DNA of 64,000 nt from Paracoccaceae bacterium (GTDB lineage: Bacteria; Pseudomonadota; Alphaproteobacteria; Rhodobacterales; Rhodobacteraceae): assembly GCA_016124615.1 (NCBI GenBank), contig WGNF01000007.1, forward strand, positions 356,012 through 420,011. The letters run 5' to 3'. Shown piece by piece: positions 47,554 through 55,996 of the stretch. The notes under the pieces are model-generated. The model saw only the letters and a program-made list of their open reading frames with translations. It had not been told where the DNA came from and did not search any database. Each line of letters starts with the position of its first letter. Position 1 is the first letter of the stretch. A program made the position numbers and the translations under genes.

Positions 47554-48204
47554 GTGGTAGGAAATATCCTCTTATCGGCAATTTTGGAGTTCTTTCGCAA
47601 GCCGACACCTGTCGCTTGGTTTCGAATGATGATATATTTGACATGTTTTTTGTACTTAATTTTTCCAATATTATTGTTAGTGGTTGGTGATGGATCCTCG
47701 TACGTTCTTTTCCCAGGCATAGATTTGAATGTCCCTTTCGTTGATCGCGAGGTCGGGTGGGTCGCCAAACTCTGCAGTCAATGCAATGCGCGCCCCGCCA
47801 TCTCATTATTGTTCATCGAGATCATTGTATTTTCAGTAATGCTCCTCCTTTGTTGCCTTCCGTTACTTATCTTCCCTGCGTTGAGACGTTCATCTGCCAA
47901 GTCAGCTGCCGCGCAGGCAAAAGGCTATGGTGGCCCTTTAAAGCAGCGCCCTGCTTTGCTAAATATTGTTACTGCAGGAATCTGCTATCTCTTAATTAGA
48001 TTGGAGCTTGGAGGGTGGGGCGACATATTCGCGATTGGAGCAAAAAGCGTTACTAATAACGTTTCATTCTTGATCGTTATTCAGGGGTTCTTCTTGTTCT
48101 CGTTGTTGTTCGCATTTTTCTTTTCCATTTCGGTGGCGATCGCATTGCTGGTCGCGCCAAATAAAGTGTCGGCTCCAAATGGTGCGGACGGGAATTCTCA
48201 TTGA
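47554..48204 (+). CDS. Orphan membrane protein, AT-rich and probably acquired
   Basis: A 216-residue protein with four or five hydrophobic segments (about 22-45, 80-105, 130-150, 165-195). Translation from GTG at 47554 is supported by GGGAGGAAAG upstream. The gene uses many AT-ending codons (TTT, ATT, TTA, AAT) and is clearly lower in GC than every neighbour. I recognise no family. It lies between two GTAGGG-type palindromes and next to a RAYT transposase, which suggests recent transfer. Confidence 0.65.
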   Translation: MVGNILLSAILEFFRKPTPVAWFRMMIYLTCFLYLIFPILLLVVGDGSSYVLFPGIDLNVPFVDREVGWVAKLCSQCNARPAISLLFIEIIVFSVMLLLCCLPLLIFPALRRSSAKSAAAQAKGYGGPLKQRPALLNIVTAGICYLLIRLELGGWGDIFAIGAKSVTNNVSFLIVIQGFFLFSLLFAFFFSISVAIALLVAPNKVSAPNGADGNSH

Positions 48205-48233
48205 AATTGACGTTGCCGAAGATGCAGCAAGCC

Positions 48234-48360
48234 GTAGGGTGGGTGGTTCTTCGCAAAGAAGGTTCACCCACCATTTGGCGCCCACCACCCCCCGCACTCA
48301 CTCCCTTTCGCGTCCCGGTGGGTGAACCCGCGGCTTGCGCCGCGGAACCACCCACCCTAC
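48234..48360. repeat. Paired palindromes (BIME-like) at the RAYT gene
   Basis: Two inverted units face each other. The left (48234-48272) begins GTAGGGTGGGTG, has arms GGTGGGTG/CACCCACC and an inner TTCTT/AAGAA stem. The right (48317-48360) has arms GGTGGGTG/CACCCACC, an inner CCGCGGC/GCCGCGG stem and ends CACCCACCCTAC. REP pairs of this kind are substrates of RAYT transposases. The TAG of the right unit serves as the RAYT stop codon. Confidence 0.8.
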
Positions 48361-48908
48361 GCGCCGTCGTACCGACCGGCCGCGATATCCCGGTGCACCG
48401 ACGACAACGGCCAATCCTGCGGCCGTTCCACCAACCCGTGCTTCACCGGATTGATCCAGCAATACCGGACATGCGCCGCGAAATCCGCATCATCCCCGAT
48501 GTGATGCTCCCAGAACCGCCGCTGCCAGATCCCGGCCTCACCCTTCGCGACCCGTAGGGCGGGGTTCACCCCGCCATGCCGCCCGATCTCCCGCCGCCGC
48601 GGCAGACCAGGGTCGCGGGGCGGCGGGGTGAACCCCGCCCTACGCAGCGACATCGAGAACCGCGCCTTGATCGCGCCCCGCCGCACGGAATAATCCGCAT
48701 CCCCCTCGGGCAGGGTCCAGACGCAATGCAGGTGGTCCGGCAGCACAACCCAGGCGTCGATGCCGAAGGCCCGATCCGCCCGCGTCGCCGCCACCGCCGA
48801 CCGGAGCCGGGCCACCTCTCGCAACAGCAAATCCCCGCCCCGTTCGGCGAGCACGACGGTAAAGAAGATCGAGGCGCCGGGCAGGCGCGGGCGAAGATAG
48901 CAGGACAT
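48357..48908 (-). CDS. REP-associated tyrosine transposase (RAYT)
   Basis: A 183-residue Y1 HUH transposase of the IS200-like RAYT family. The family N-terminus is visible (Y-L-R-P-R-L-P-G-A-S-I-F-F-T-V), the HUH site is D-H-L-H at 58-61, and the tyrosine is Tyr149 in H-V-R-Y-C-W-I-N-P-V-K-H-G-L. Residues about 89-119 are encoded by an internal palindrome pair, which replaces or extends a surface loop before G-I-W-Q-R-R-F-W-E-H-H. The start at 48908 is by homology; upstream frame codons are less likely. Such enzymes handle REP sequences and are single-copy domesticated elements. Confidence 0.88.
   Translation of the reverse strand: MSCYLRPRLPGASIFFTVVLAERGGDLLLREVARLRSAVAATRADRAFGIDAWVVLPDHLHCVWTLPEGDADYSVRRGAIKARFSMSLRRAGFTPPPRDPGLPRRREIGRHGGVNPALRVAKGEAGIWQRRFWEHHIGDDADFAAHVRYCWINPVKHGLVERPQDWPLSSVHRDIAAGRYDGA
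48554..48643. repeat. Inverted repeat pair inside the RAYT reading frame
   Basis: A 22-bp unit at 48554-48575 (starting GTAGGGCGGGGTTC) is repeated as its exact reverse complement at 48622-48643. Each unit also folds on itself (GGCGGGG/CCCCGCC type). The whole block is 90 bp, divisible by three, so the transposase frame passes through it. Its ends match the flanking BIME, differing mainly by C for T. Confidence 0.85.
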
Positions 48909-49035
48909 GCGCCGAGCCTGCCGCATCAAGGTTAACGGTCGGTCACCGCCCTCAACCCAACGCAAGTGCCGGGCCACGCAGCCCCACCGCCGATTCCGCC
49001 CCACTCGATCGCATCAAATCCCTCACTCATGATGT

Positions 49036-49063
49036 TTGACATATCACTATACGGGTTTATCAT
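49036..49063 (+). promoter_or_regulatory. Predicted promoter of the XRE-hyf-lip gene run
   Basis: TTGACA (49036-49041) and TATCAT (49058-49063) are separated by 16 bp, one mismatch from the sigma-70 consensus at the -10. It lies about 35 bp upstream of the XRE gene, the first gene of the long co-directional run. The surrounding 49020-49070 stretch is notably AT-rich for this genome, with ATGAT/ATCAT half-sites that could bind the regulator. Confidence 0.6.
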
Positions 49064-49096
49064 ACGACTCAGGATGCACGAACCCCGAGTCGCCCG

Positions 49097-49381
49097 ATGA
49101 TGACCTCTGCCCAGCTCCGCGCCGCCCGTGCCCTTCTTGGCATCGACCAGAAGCGGCTGGCGCAGCTGTCTGGCGTCTCGGTGCCCACCATCCAGCGGAT
49201 GGAGGCGTCTGGCGGCACCGTCCGCGGCGTAGTGGAAAGCCTGACGCGCATCGTCGAGGCGCTCGACCGCGCCGGGGTGGAGTTGATCGGCGAGGGGATG
49301 GTCAGCGTCGGCGGCGGCCGGGGCGTGCGGCTGAAACCGCCAAGCGAGACCGGCACCGGGGGCGGCAATGGCTCCGGTTGA
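49097..49381 (+). CDS. XRE-family HTH regulator at the head of the hyf cluster
   Basis: A 94-residue protein. The HTH is in the first 45 residues: L-R-A-A-R-A-L-L-G-I-D-Q-K-R-L-A-Q-L-S-G-V-S-V-P-T-I-Q-R-M-E, a Cro/C1-type fold, followed by V-E-S-L-T-R-I-V-E-A-L-D-R-A-G-V-E-L-I and a glycine-rich tail. Such short solo regulators are common in alphaproteobacteria. Its last 14 bases overlap hyfB, so it is coupled to the hyf cluster and likely controls it. Confidence 0.8.
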   Translation: MMTSAQLRAARALLGIDQKRLAQLSGVSVPTIQRMEASGGTVRGVVESLTRIVEALDRAGVELIGEGMVSVGGGRGVRLKPPSETGTGGGNGSG

Positions 49382-51371
49382 CGCGGCGGCCCTGCTGGCC
49401 GGGGCACTCTTGCTGCTGGGGCCCGCGGCGCTGGTGCTGGGGCCGCGCCGGGCGGCGGCGATCTATGCGGCGGCGGCGCTGCTCTGCGCGCTGGTCGCGG
49501 GACTTGGGCTGACGGCGCTGCTGACCGGCGCCACCTCTACCACCGTGCTGCCGATCGGCCTGCCCTGGCTGGGCGCGCATCTGCGGCTCGACCCGCTGGC
49601 GGCCGTCTTCACCCTGCTGCTGGGGCTTGGCGGCGCCGCCGCGAGCCTGTCGGCCATCGGCTACTTCCGCCACGAACCGGCGCCGATGCGGGTGCTGCCG
49701 TTCTTCCCGGCCTTCCTGGGCGCCATGCTCGCCGTGCTGATCGCCGACGATGCCTTCAGCTTTCTGATGTCGTGGGAGGTGATGTCGCTCTTGTCCTGGG
49801 CGCTGGTCATGGTCCACCACCGCGAGGCCGAGACGCGGACGGCGGGCTTCGTCTACCTGATGATGGCCGCCTTCGGCACGATGGCGCTGCTCCTGGCGTT
49901 CGGGCTGATGGCCGGGCCCGCGGGCGGCTACGGCTTCGACGCGATCCGCGCCGTACCGCGCAGCCCGCTGGTGACGGCCGTCATCCTTGGCCTGATGCTG
50001 CTGGGCGCGGGGTCGAAGGCGGGTCTTGCGCCGCTGCACGTCTGGCTGCCGCTGGCGCATCCCGCCGCGCCCAGCCCGGTGTCGGCGCTGATGAGCGCGG
50101 TGATGACCAAGGTCGCGCTGTACGCCTTTCTGCGCGTGGTCTTCGACCTGATGGGCCCGGCGGCATGGTGGGCGAGCCCCGTGGTGATCCTGCTGGGTGC
50201 GGCCACCGCCGTGCTGGGCATCCTGCTGGCGATGATCGAGACCGATATCAAGCGGGTGCTGGCCTGTTCCACCATCGAGAACATCGGCGTGATTTTCGCC
50301 GCCGTGGGCCTGGCAATGGCGTTTCGCGCCGATGGAATGCCCGCCGCCGCCGCGCTGGCGCTGACCGCGGCGCTGTTTCACGCGTTCAACCACATGGCGA
50401 TGAAAAGCCTGCTGTTCCTTGGCGCGGGCGCCGTGCTTGGTGCCACCGGCACACGGATGCTGGACCGGATGGGCGGGCTGATCCACCGGATGCCGGTCAC
50501 TGCCGCGCTGATGCTGCTGGGCGTCACCGCCATCGCCGCGCTGCCGCCGCTGAACGGCTTCGCCTCGGAATGGCTGGTGTTTCAGGCGGTGCTGCTCAGC
50601 CCCGGCCTGCCGCAGCCGGTGTTGCAGATGTTGGTGCCGGCCGCCGGGGGGCTGCTGGCGCTGGCGGCGGCGCTGGCGGCGGCGGCCTTCGTGCGGCTTT
50701 ACGGTGTGGCCTTCCTTGGCCGCCCACGCTCCGATGCCGCCGCGACTGCGCCAGAGGCGGACCGCCCGACGCTGATCGCGATGGGGGCGCTGGGGGCGCT
50801 CTGCGTCTTTGCCGGGCTGCTGCCGGGCATCGTGCTGGATGCGCTGGCGCCGGTCAGCGCGCAACTGACCGGGGCCAACCTGCCGCAGCAGGCGGGGCAG
50901 CCCTGGCTGACGCTGGTGCCGATTGCGGCCACGCGCAGCACCTACAACGGATTGCTGGTCGCGATTTTCATCGCCATTTCGGGCGGGCTGGTGGCCGTCG
51001 CCGTCCACCGCTTCGCCTCGCGCGCGCTGCGCCGCGCCCCGGCCTGGGATTGCGGGTTCCCGCTGAACGACCCCACGACGCAATATGGCGCGGGCAGTTT
51101 CGCGCAACCGCTGCGCCGGGTGCTGGGCGCACCGCTGCTGGGCGCGCGCGAAACCGTGCTGATGCCGCCGCCGGGCGATCTGTCGCCCGCCCGGCTGACG
51201 GTGAGTGTGGGCGACCCGGTATGGCAGGCGCTTTACGCCCCGCTGGCGCAAGGGGTTACGCGGCTTTCGATCTGGGCCAACCGGTTCCAGTTCCTGACGA
51301 TCCGGCGCTACCTCAGCCTCGTCTTCGCCTCGCTGGTGCTTTTGCTGCTGGGGTTGACGCTATGGGCCTGA
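49368..51371 (+). CDS. hyfB: Hydrogenase-4 component B-like antiporter subunit
   Basis: A 667-residue Mrp-antiporter/NuoL-type membrane protein with about 16 hydrophobic helices. Proton-path residues are visible: Glu in M-S-W-E-V-M-S (TM5 type), Lys in G-S-K-A-G-L-A-P-L-H-V-W-L-P (TM7), Lys in M-T-K-V-A-L-Y-A-F-L-R, and His/Lys in F-H-A-F-N-H-M-A-M-K-S-L-L-F. The HyfB type has a long C-terminal extension with an A-P-A-W-D-C-G-F motif, present here. It should form the ion-translocating arm of the complex. It overlaps the XRE gene by 14 nt and hyfC by 10 nt. Confidence 0.92.
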   Translation: MAPVDAAALLAGALLLLGPAALVLGPRRAAAIYAAAALLCALVAGLGLTALLTGATSTTVLPIGLPWLGAHLRLDPLAAVFTLLLGLGGAAASLSAIGYFRHEPAPMRVLPFFPAFLGAMLAVLIADDAFSFLMSWEVMSLLSWALVMVHHREAETRTAGFVYLMMAAFGTMALLLAFGLMAGPAGGYGFDAIRAVPRSPLVTAVILGLMLLGAGSKAGLAPLHVWLPLAHPAAPSPVSALMSAVMTKVALYAFLRVVFDLMGPAAWWASPVVILLGAATAVLGILLAMIETDIKRVLACSTIENIGVIFAAVGLAMAFRADGMPAAAALALTAALFHAFNHMAMKSLLFLGAGAVLGATGTRMLDRMGGLIHRMPVTAALMLLGVTAIAALPPLNGFASEWLVFQAVLLSPGLPQPVLQMLVPAAGGLLALAAALAAAAFVRLYGVAFLGRPRSDAAATAPEADRPTLIAMGALGALCVFAGLLPGIVLDALAPVSAQLTGANLPQQAGQPWLTLVPIAATRSTYNGLLVAIFIAISGGLVAVAVHRFASRALRRAPAWDCGFPLNDPTTQYGAGSFAQPLRRVLGAPLLGARETVLMPPPGDLSPARLTVSVGDPVWQALYAPLAQGVTRLSIWANRFQFLTIRRYLSLVFASLVLLLLGLTLWA

Positions 51372-52318
51372 TCCTCGCCTTGCTGGTTCAGGGCTTGCAG
51401 ATGGCGCTGGTCATCGCGCTCGCCCCGCTGCTGACCGGCCTCGTGCGCAAGGTCAAGGCGCGGCTGACCCGCCGCCGCGGCGCCAGCATCCTGCAGCCCT
51501 GGCGCGACATCCTGCGGCTGCTGCGCAAAGAGGCGGTGCTGGCCCAGAACGCCTCGTGGCTGTTTCGTGCCGCGCCCTACCTGATCTTCGCCGCCACCTG
51601 GGTCGCTGCCGCGCTGGTGCCGACCTTCGCCACCGGGCTGCAGTTCAGCTGGACCGCCGACCTGATCGCCATCGTCGCCCTGCTCGGCTCGGCCCGCTTC
51701 TACCTTGCGCTGGCGGGGATGGATGTCGGCACCGCCTTCGGTGGCCTTGGCGCCAGCCGCGAGATGATGATCGCTACCATCGCCGAACCGGCGATGCTGC
51801 TGATCACGTTCTCACTGGCGTTGGTGGCGGGATCGACCCAGCTTTCCACCATCGCCGCCGTCATGGCCTCGCCCGCTGTCGGCCTGCGGGTGTCCCTAGG
51901 CATGGGGCTGGTGGCGCTGGTCATCGTGGCGCTGGCGGAAAACGCGCGCATCCCGGTGGACAACCCGTCCACCCACCTTGAGCTGACGATGGTGCACGAG
52001 GCGATGGTGCTGGAATATTCCGGCCGCCACCTTGCGATGATCGAGCTGGCCGCGGCGCTGAAGCTGCTGCTTTACGTCTCGCTGATCGCCTGCGTCTTCT
52101 TTCCCTGGGGCATCGCCGGGCCCGGCACCGGGCTTTTCGCCCATCTGGCCGCCGTCGCGATCTACCTGGGCAAGCTTGCGCTTGGCGGCACCGCGCTTGC
52201 GATGTTCGAAACTTCGGTGGCCAAGATGCGCGTGTTCCGGGTGCCCGATTTCCTTGGCATCGCGCTGATGTTGGGGCTGTTGGGCACGCTTCTTCTGTTC
52301 GTGTCGCGGGGGCTTTGA
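51362..52318 (+). CDS. hyfC: Hydrogenase-4 component C-like (NuoH-type) membrane subunit
   Basis: A 318-residue subunit of about eight helices that links the antiporter modules to the peripheral arm. A-R-L-T-R-R-R-G-A-S-I-L-Q-P-W-R-D-I-L-R-L-L-R-K-E near residues 33-57 and E-N-A-R-I-P-V-D-N-P-S-T-H-L-E-L-T-M-V-H-E-A-M near 198-220 are the quinone-chamber-like loops of HyfC/HycD/NuoH proteins. It begins at 51362, inside hyfB, and its stop overlaps the hyfE start. Confidence 0.92.
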   Translation: MGLILALLVQGLQMALVIALAPLLTGLVRKVKARLTRRRGASILQPWRDILRLLRKEAVLAQNASWLFRAAPYLIFAATWVAAALVPTFATGLQFSWTADLIAIVALLGSARFYLALAGMDVGTAFGGLGASREMMIATIAEPAMLLITFSLALVAGSTQLSTIAAVMASPAVGLRVSLGMGLVALVIVALAENARIPVDNPSTHLELTMVHEAMVLEYSGRHLAMIELAAALKLLLYVSLIACVFFPWGIAGPGTGLFAHLAAVAIYLGKLALGGTALAMFETSVAKMRVFRVPDFLGIALMLGLLGTLLLFVSRGL

Positions 52319-52980
52319 TGACGCATCTGCCGCTGGACATTGCACATCTTCTGGCGGGCGGGCTGGTGCTGGTCAGCTTCCTGATGATCTACCAGAACCG
52401 GCTTTCGGCGCTGCTCGATGTGTTCGCATTCCATGCCGTCGTGCTGTCCGCCTCGGTCGCCTGGCAGGCGCAGCTGCAACAAGCGCCCGACCTTTACATC
52501 ACCGCTGCCATCGCGCTGATCTTCAAGGCCGGGGTCATCCCCTCGGCCCTGGGCCGGATCGTGCGCAACCTCGGCATCCACCGCGAGGTGGAAACGGTGG
52601 TGGGCACCGGCCAGACCATGCTGGCGGGCATGGGTCTTGTCGCGCTGTCGATCCTCTTGATGATGCGCATCACGGCGGGCGCCGACCCGCTGGCGCGCGA
52701 AGACCTTGCCTTCGCACTTGCGGTGGTGCTGCTCGGCCTTCTGATGATGGTCACGCGGCGCAATGCGGTCAGCCAGGTGGTGGGCTTCATGTCGCTGGAA
52801 AACGGCCTGATCCTGGCCGCCGCCGGGGCTAAGGGGATGCCGCTGGTGGTGGAAATCAGCGTCGCCTTCTCGATCCTGATCGCCTTCATCGTGATCGGCG
52901 TGTTCCTGTTCCGGATCCGCGAGCGGTTCGACACCGTCGATATCGCCGCGATGGATGATTTCCGGGGCGACCAGAAATGA
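52318..52980 (+). CDS. hyfE: Hydrogenase-4 component E-like (NuoK-type) subunit
   Basis: A 220-residue protein with six or seven helices. It has the HyfE layout, in which NuoK-like helices are extended by a longer N-terminal part. G-F-M-S-L-E-N-G-L-I-L-A-A near 153-165 is the characteristic NuoK-type stretch containing the conserved glutamate, and L-F-R-I-R-E-R-F-D-T-V-D lies near the C-terminus. The ATG at 52318 follows the hyfC TGA by one-base overlap. It overlaps hyfF by 4 nt. Confidence 0.9.
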   Translation: MTHLPLDIAHLLAGGLVLVSFLMIYQNRLSALLDVFAFHAVVLSASVAWQAQLQQAPDLYITAAIALIFKAGVIPSALGRIVRNLGIHREVETVVGTGQTMLAGMGLVALSILLMMRITAGADPLAREDLAFALAVVLLGLLMMVTRRNAVSQVVGFMSLENGLILAAAGAKGMPLVVEISVAFSILIAFIVIGVFLFRIRERFDTVDIAAMDDFRGDQK

Positions 52981-54413
52981 CCGCCATCGCCCTGATCCTG
53001 CTGATCCCGATCCTCGCCGCTGCCGTGCTGGCGCTGCTGCCCGGCTACCGGCTGAGTGCCACGCTGAACATGGGCGCCAGCGGCCTGACCTTCCTTGCCG
53101 CGCTCGCGCTCTTGCTGCTGCCGCGCCCGGCGCCGACCAGCTTCTTTCTTGTCGACGATCTCAACATCGTCTTCATCGTGCTGAACACGCTGGTCGGCTT
53201 CACCGCCGCGACCTTTTCCGCCAGCTACATCGGACACGAGATCGAAACCGGGCGGCTGACGCCGCTGACGCTGCGGTTCTACCACGCCATGTATCAGGTG
53301 ATGATGTTCGGCATGAACATGGCGCTCTTGTCCGACAACATCGGCCTGATGTGGGTGTCGGTGGAACTGGCCACCCTCTCGACCGTGCTGATGGTCGGCC
53401 TCTACCGCACGCACGAGGCGCTGGAGGCGGCGTGGAAATACTTCATCCTCGGCTCGGTCGGCATCGCGCTGGCGCTGTTCGGCACCATCCTTGTCTATAT
53501 GGCGGCGCAGCCCGTGCTGGGCGAAGGCACGCCCGCGATGGTCTGGACCAAGCTGATCACCCGCGCCGCCGACTTCGACCCGGGGATGCTGAACCTCGCC
53601 TTCGTCTTCCTGCTGCTGGGCTACGGCACCAAGGTTGGCCTTGCCCCGCTGCATGCGTGGCTTCCCGACGCCCATGCCGAAGGCCCAACGCCGATTTCCG
53701 CCGTGCTGTCGGGCCTGTTGCTGAACGTGGCGCTTTACGCCGTGTTGCGCTTCAAGATGCTGATGGCGGCGAACCCCGCGACCATCCCGGTCGGCCCGCT
53801 GATGGTGGCGATGGGCCTTGCCTCGCTGATCTTCGCCGGGCTGATGCTTTACCGTCGCCGCGACATCAAGCGGCTGTTCGCCTATTCCTCGATCGAGCAT
53901 ATGGGCATCATCGTCTTCGCCTTCGGCATGGGCGGCCCGCTGGCCAATTTCGCCGGGCTCTTGCACATGGTCATGCACAGCCTGACCAAGTCGGCGATCT
54001 TCTTTTCCGTCGGCCATATCGCGCAGGCCAAGGGCAGCCAGCGCATCGCCGCCATCAAGGGGCTGACCGTCAGCCACCCCGCACTGGGCTGGGCTTTGGC
54101 GCTTGGCGTGCTGGCCATCGCGGGGCTGCCGCCGTTCGGCGTGTTCCTGTCGGAATTCCTCGTGGTCACCTCCACCTTCGCCCGGCAACCTGTGCTGGCA
54201 ATCGGGCTGGTGCTTGGCCTGCTGCTGGCCTTTGGCGCGCTGATCCTGCGCCTTTCCGGCTTCCTCTTCGGCGAGCCCGAGGGCGACGTTACCCCGGTGC
54301 GCGCCTCGTACCTGCCGATCTGGCTGCATATGGGGTTGGTGTTCCTTGCCGGGGTACATCTGCCGGGCGCGATCGTGGTCTGGTTCCAGGCCGCCGCGCG
54401 GCTCTTGGGTTAG
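52977..54413 (+). CDS. hyfF: Hydrogenase-4 component F-like antiporter subunit
   Basis: A 478-residue second antiporter-type subunit (NuoN/NuoM/MrpD-like) with about 14 helices. Conserved polar residues: Glu in M-W-V-S-V-E-L-A-T-L-S-T, Lys in G-Y-G-T-K-V-G-L-A-P-L-H-A-W-L-P-D-A-H-A-E, and Lys in H-S-L-T-K-S-A-I-F-F. With HyfB it gives the complex two ion-pumping modules. ATGA overlap with hyfE; hyfG follows after 9 nt. Confidence 0.92.
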   Translation: MTAIALILLIPILAAAVLALLPGYRLSATLNMGASGLTFLAALALLLLPRPAPTSFFLVDDLNIVFIVLNTLVGFTAATFSASYIGHEIETGRLTPLTLRFYHAMYQVMMFGMNMALLSDNIGLMWVSVELATLSTVLMVGLYRTHEALEAAWKYFILGSVGIALALFGTILVYMAAQPVLGEGTPAMVWTKLITRAADFDPGMLNLAFVFLLLGYGTKVGLAPLHAWLPDAHAEGPTPISAVLSGLLLNVALYAVLRFKMLMAANPATIPVGPLMVAMGLASLIFAGLMLYRRRDIKRLFAYSSIEHMGIIVFAFGMGGPLANFAGLLHMVMHSLTKSAIFFSVGHIAQAKGSQRIAAIKGLTVSHPALGWALALGVLAIAGLPPFGVFLSEFLVVTSTFARQPVLAIGLVLGLLLAFGALILRLSGFLFGEPEGDVTPVRASYLPIWLHMGLVFLAGVHLPGAIVVWFQAAARLLG

Positions 54414-54422
54414 GGGGCGCAG

Positions 54423-55919
54423 ATGGACGGCTTCACCCCGATCACGCCTGAACGGCTTCGCAGCGGCCCGACGCCGCGCCGTATCGCCCGCCGCGACGAC
54501 TGGGCGAACGCGACAGAGGCGCTGGCGGCCGGGCGGCTGACGCTGCTGGGCCTCTGGGGCGCGCGGGGTGCGGTGCACATGGCGCTGCTGGACGAGGCGA
54601 GCCATTCGCTGGGCCTGCTGACGCTGGAAACGGAGGCCAGCTTCCCTTCGGCCGCACTTCACCACGCCCCGGCGCAGCGGCTGGAGCGGACGATCACCGA
54701 TCTTTACGGCCTGCGCCCCGAGCATTCGCCCGACCAGCGTCCCTGGCTTGACCACGGGCGCTGGGGCGTGACCCATCCCCTCGGGCCTGCCGGGCCACAA
54801 GAACCGCAACCGCCCTATGCCTTCCTGCCGGTCGAGGGCGAAAGCCTGCATCAGGTGCCGGTCGGCCCGGTTCATGCCGGGATCATCGAGCCCGGCCATT
54901 TCCGCTTTACCGGGCAGGGCGAAACCGTGGTGCGGCTGGAAGAGCGGCTGGGGTACACCCACAAGGGCATCGAGGGGCTGATGACCGGCGCCAGCCTCGC
55001 CCGTGGCGCCGAACTGGCCGGGCGCACCTCGGGCGACTCGGTCGTGGCGTATCAATGGGCCTTCGCGCAGGCGGCCGAGGCGGCGCTGTCGGTCACCGTC
55101 CCGCCGCGCGCGCTGCACCTGCGCGCCGTGCTGGCCGAGGTGGAACGCCTTGCCAACCACCTTGGCGATATCGGCGCGGTCTGCAACGATGCCGCCTTCG
55201 CCATGATGCTGGCCCAATGCGGCGCGCTGCGCGAATCCACGCTGCGCGCGACCGCCACCGCGTTCGGCCACCGCTTCGCCCGCGACGTGATCGCCCCCGG
55301 CGGTGTGACACGCGATCTGACGCCCGCAGGCGCACAAGGGTTGCGCAGCCTCGTCGCCGAGGTTCGCGCCCGCCTGCCACGCCTGATTGCGCTCTACGAT
55401 GGCACCGCCTCGTTGCAGGACCGCACCGTGGCCACCGGCACCCTTGCCCCCGCGCTCGCCCGCCGTTTCGGCGCGGGCGGCTTTGTCGGCCGCGCCTCTG
55501 GCCGCGACTTCGACACCCGCCGCGATCTGCCCTACGCGCCTTACGATGGCCTTGCCTTCACCGTCCCCGCCCGCAACGATGGCGACGTCAACGCCCGCGT
55601 CTGGATCCGCGTCCGCGAGGCGGAACAATCGCTGGCCCTGCTCAGCCAGCTGCTCGACACCCTGCCGAACGGGCCGATCCTGACGCCGCTCACCGCGACC
55701 GGCCCGGCCGAGGGGTTGGGCTTGGTCGAAGGGTTCCGCGGCGATATCCTCGTCTGGCTTGCACTCGGCCCCGACGGCCGCATCGCCCGCTGCCACCTGC
55801 GCGACCCGTCATGGTTCCAGTGGCCGCTGCTGGAAGCCATCATCGAGGGCAACATCATCGCCGACTTCCCGCTGTGCAACAAATCCTTCAACTGCGCGTA
55901 TTCCGGCCATGACCTCTGA
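54423..55919 (+). CDS. hyfG: HyfG-like large subunit lacking the NiFe-binding cysteines
   Basis: A 498-residue fusion of a NuoC-like N-terminal domain (about 1-125) and a NuoD/HycE-like catalytic-subunit domain. H-K-G-I-E (180-184) and L-R-A-V-L-A-E-V-E-R-L-A-N-H-L align with E. coli HycE. The first hydrogenase motif R-x-C-G-x-C reads R201-T-S-G-D-S206 here: both cysteines are Ser. The C-terminal D-P-C-x-x-C is also missing; the protein ends F-P-L-C485-N-K-S-F-N-C491-A-Y-S-G-H-D-L, a different spacing. NiFe cofactor binding and C-terminal maturation are therefore not expected. It likely works in an Ehr-type or quinone/other-acceptor-type complex. Confidence 0.9.
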   Translation: MDGFTPITPERLRSGPTPRRIARRDDWANATEALAAGRLTLLGLWGARGAVHMALLDEASHSLGLLTLETEASFPSAALHHAPAQRLERTITDLYGLRPEHSPDQRPWLDHGRWGVTHPLGPAGPQEPQPPYAFLPVEGESLHQVPVGPVHAGIIEPGHFRFTGQGETVVRLEERLGYTHKGIEGLMTGASLARGAELAGRTSGDSVVAYQWAFAQAAEAALSVTVPPRALHLRAVLAEVERLANHLGDIGAVCNDAAFAMMLAQCGALRESTLRATATAFGHRFARDVIAPGGVTRDLTPAGAQGLRSLVAEVRARLPRLIALYDGTASLQDRTVATGTLAPALARRFGAGGFVGRASGRDFDTRRDLPYAPYDGLAFTVPARNDGDVNARVWIRVREAEQSLALLSQLLDTLPNGPILTPLTATGPAEGLGLVEGFRGDILVWLALGPDGRIARCHLRDPSWFQWPLLEAIIEGNIIADFPLCNKSFNCAYSGHDL

Positions 55920-55937
55920 CCCCACCCACATCCCTGA

Positions 55938-55977
55938 TTTTTCTCCGAAAAATCGCCCCGAATTTTCGGAGAAAATT
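55938..55977. repeat. Nested palindromes between hyfG and hyfI
   Basis: TTTTCTCCGAAAA (55939-55951) and its exact reverse complement TTTTCGGAGAAAA (55963-55975) form a 13-bp stem. Each arm is also a palindrome alone: ATTTTTC/GAAAAAT and GAATTTTC/GAAAATTC, both around a 3-nt centre. The same sequence can therefore form one long hairpin or two short ones. It fills most of the only sizeable gap (77 nt) inside the hyf genes. Confidence 0.7.
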
Positions 55978-55996
55978 CGCAACTGCCGGTGCCGCG

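Noticed and set aside
52494..55796. A 1100-codon minus-strand frame
   Set aside because: Antisense to hyfE, hyfF and hyfG, repetitive polar composition without motifs.
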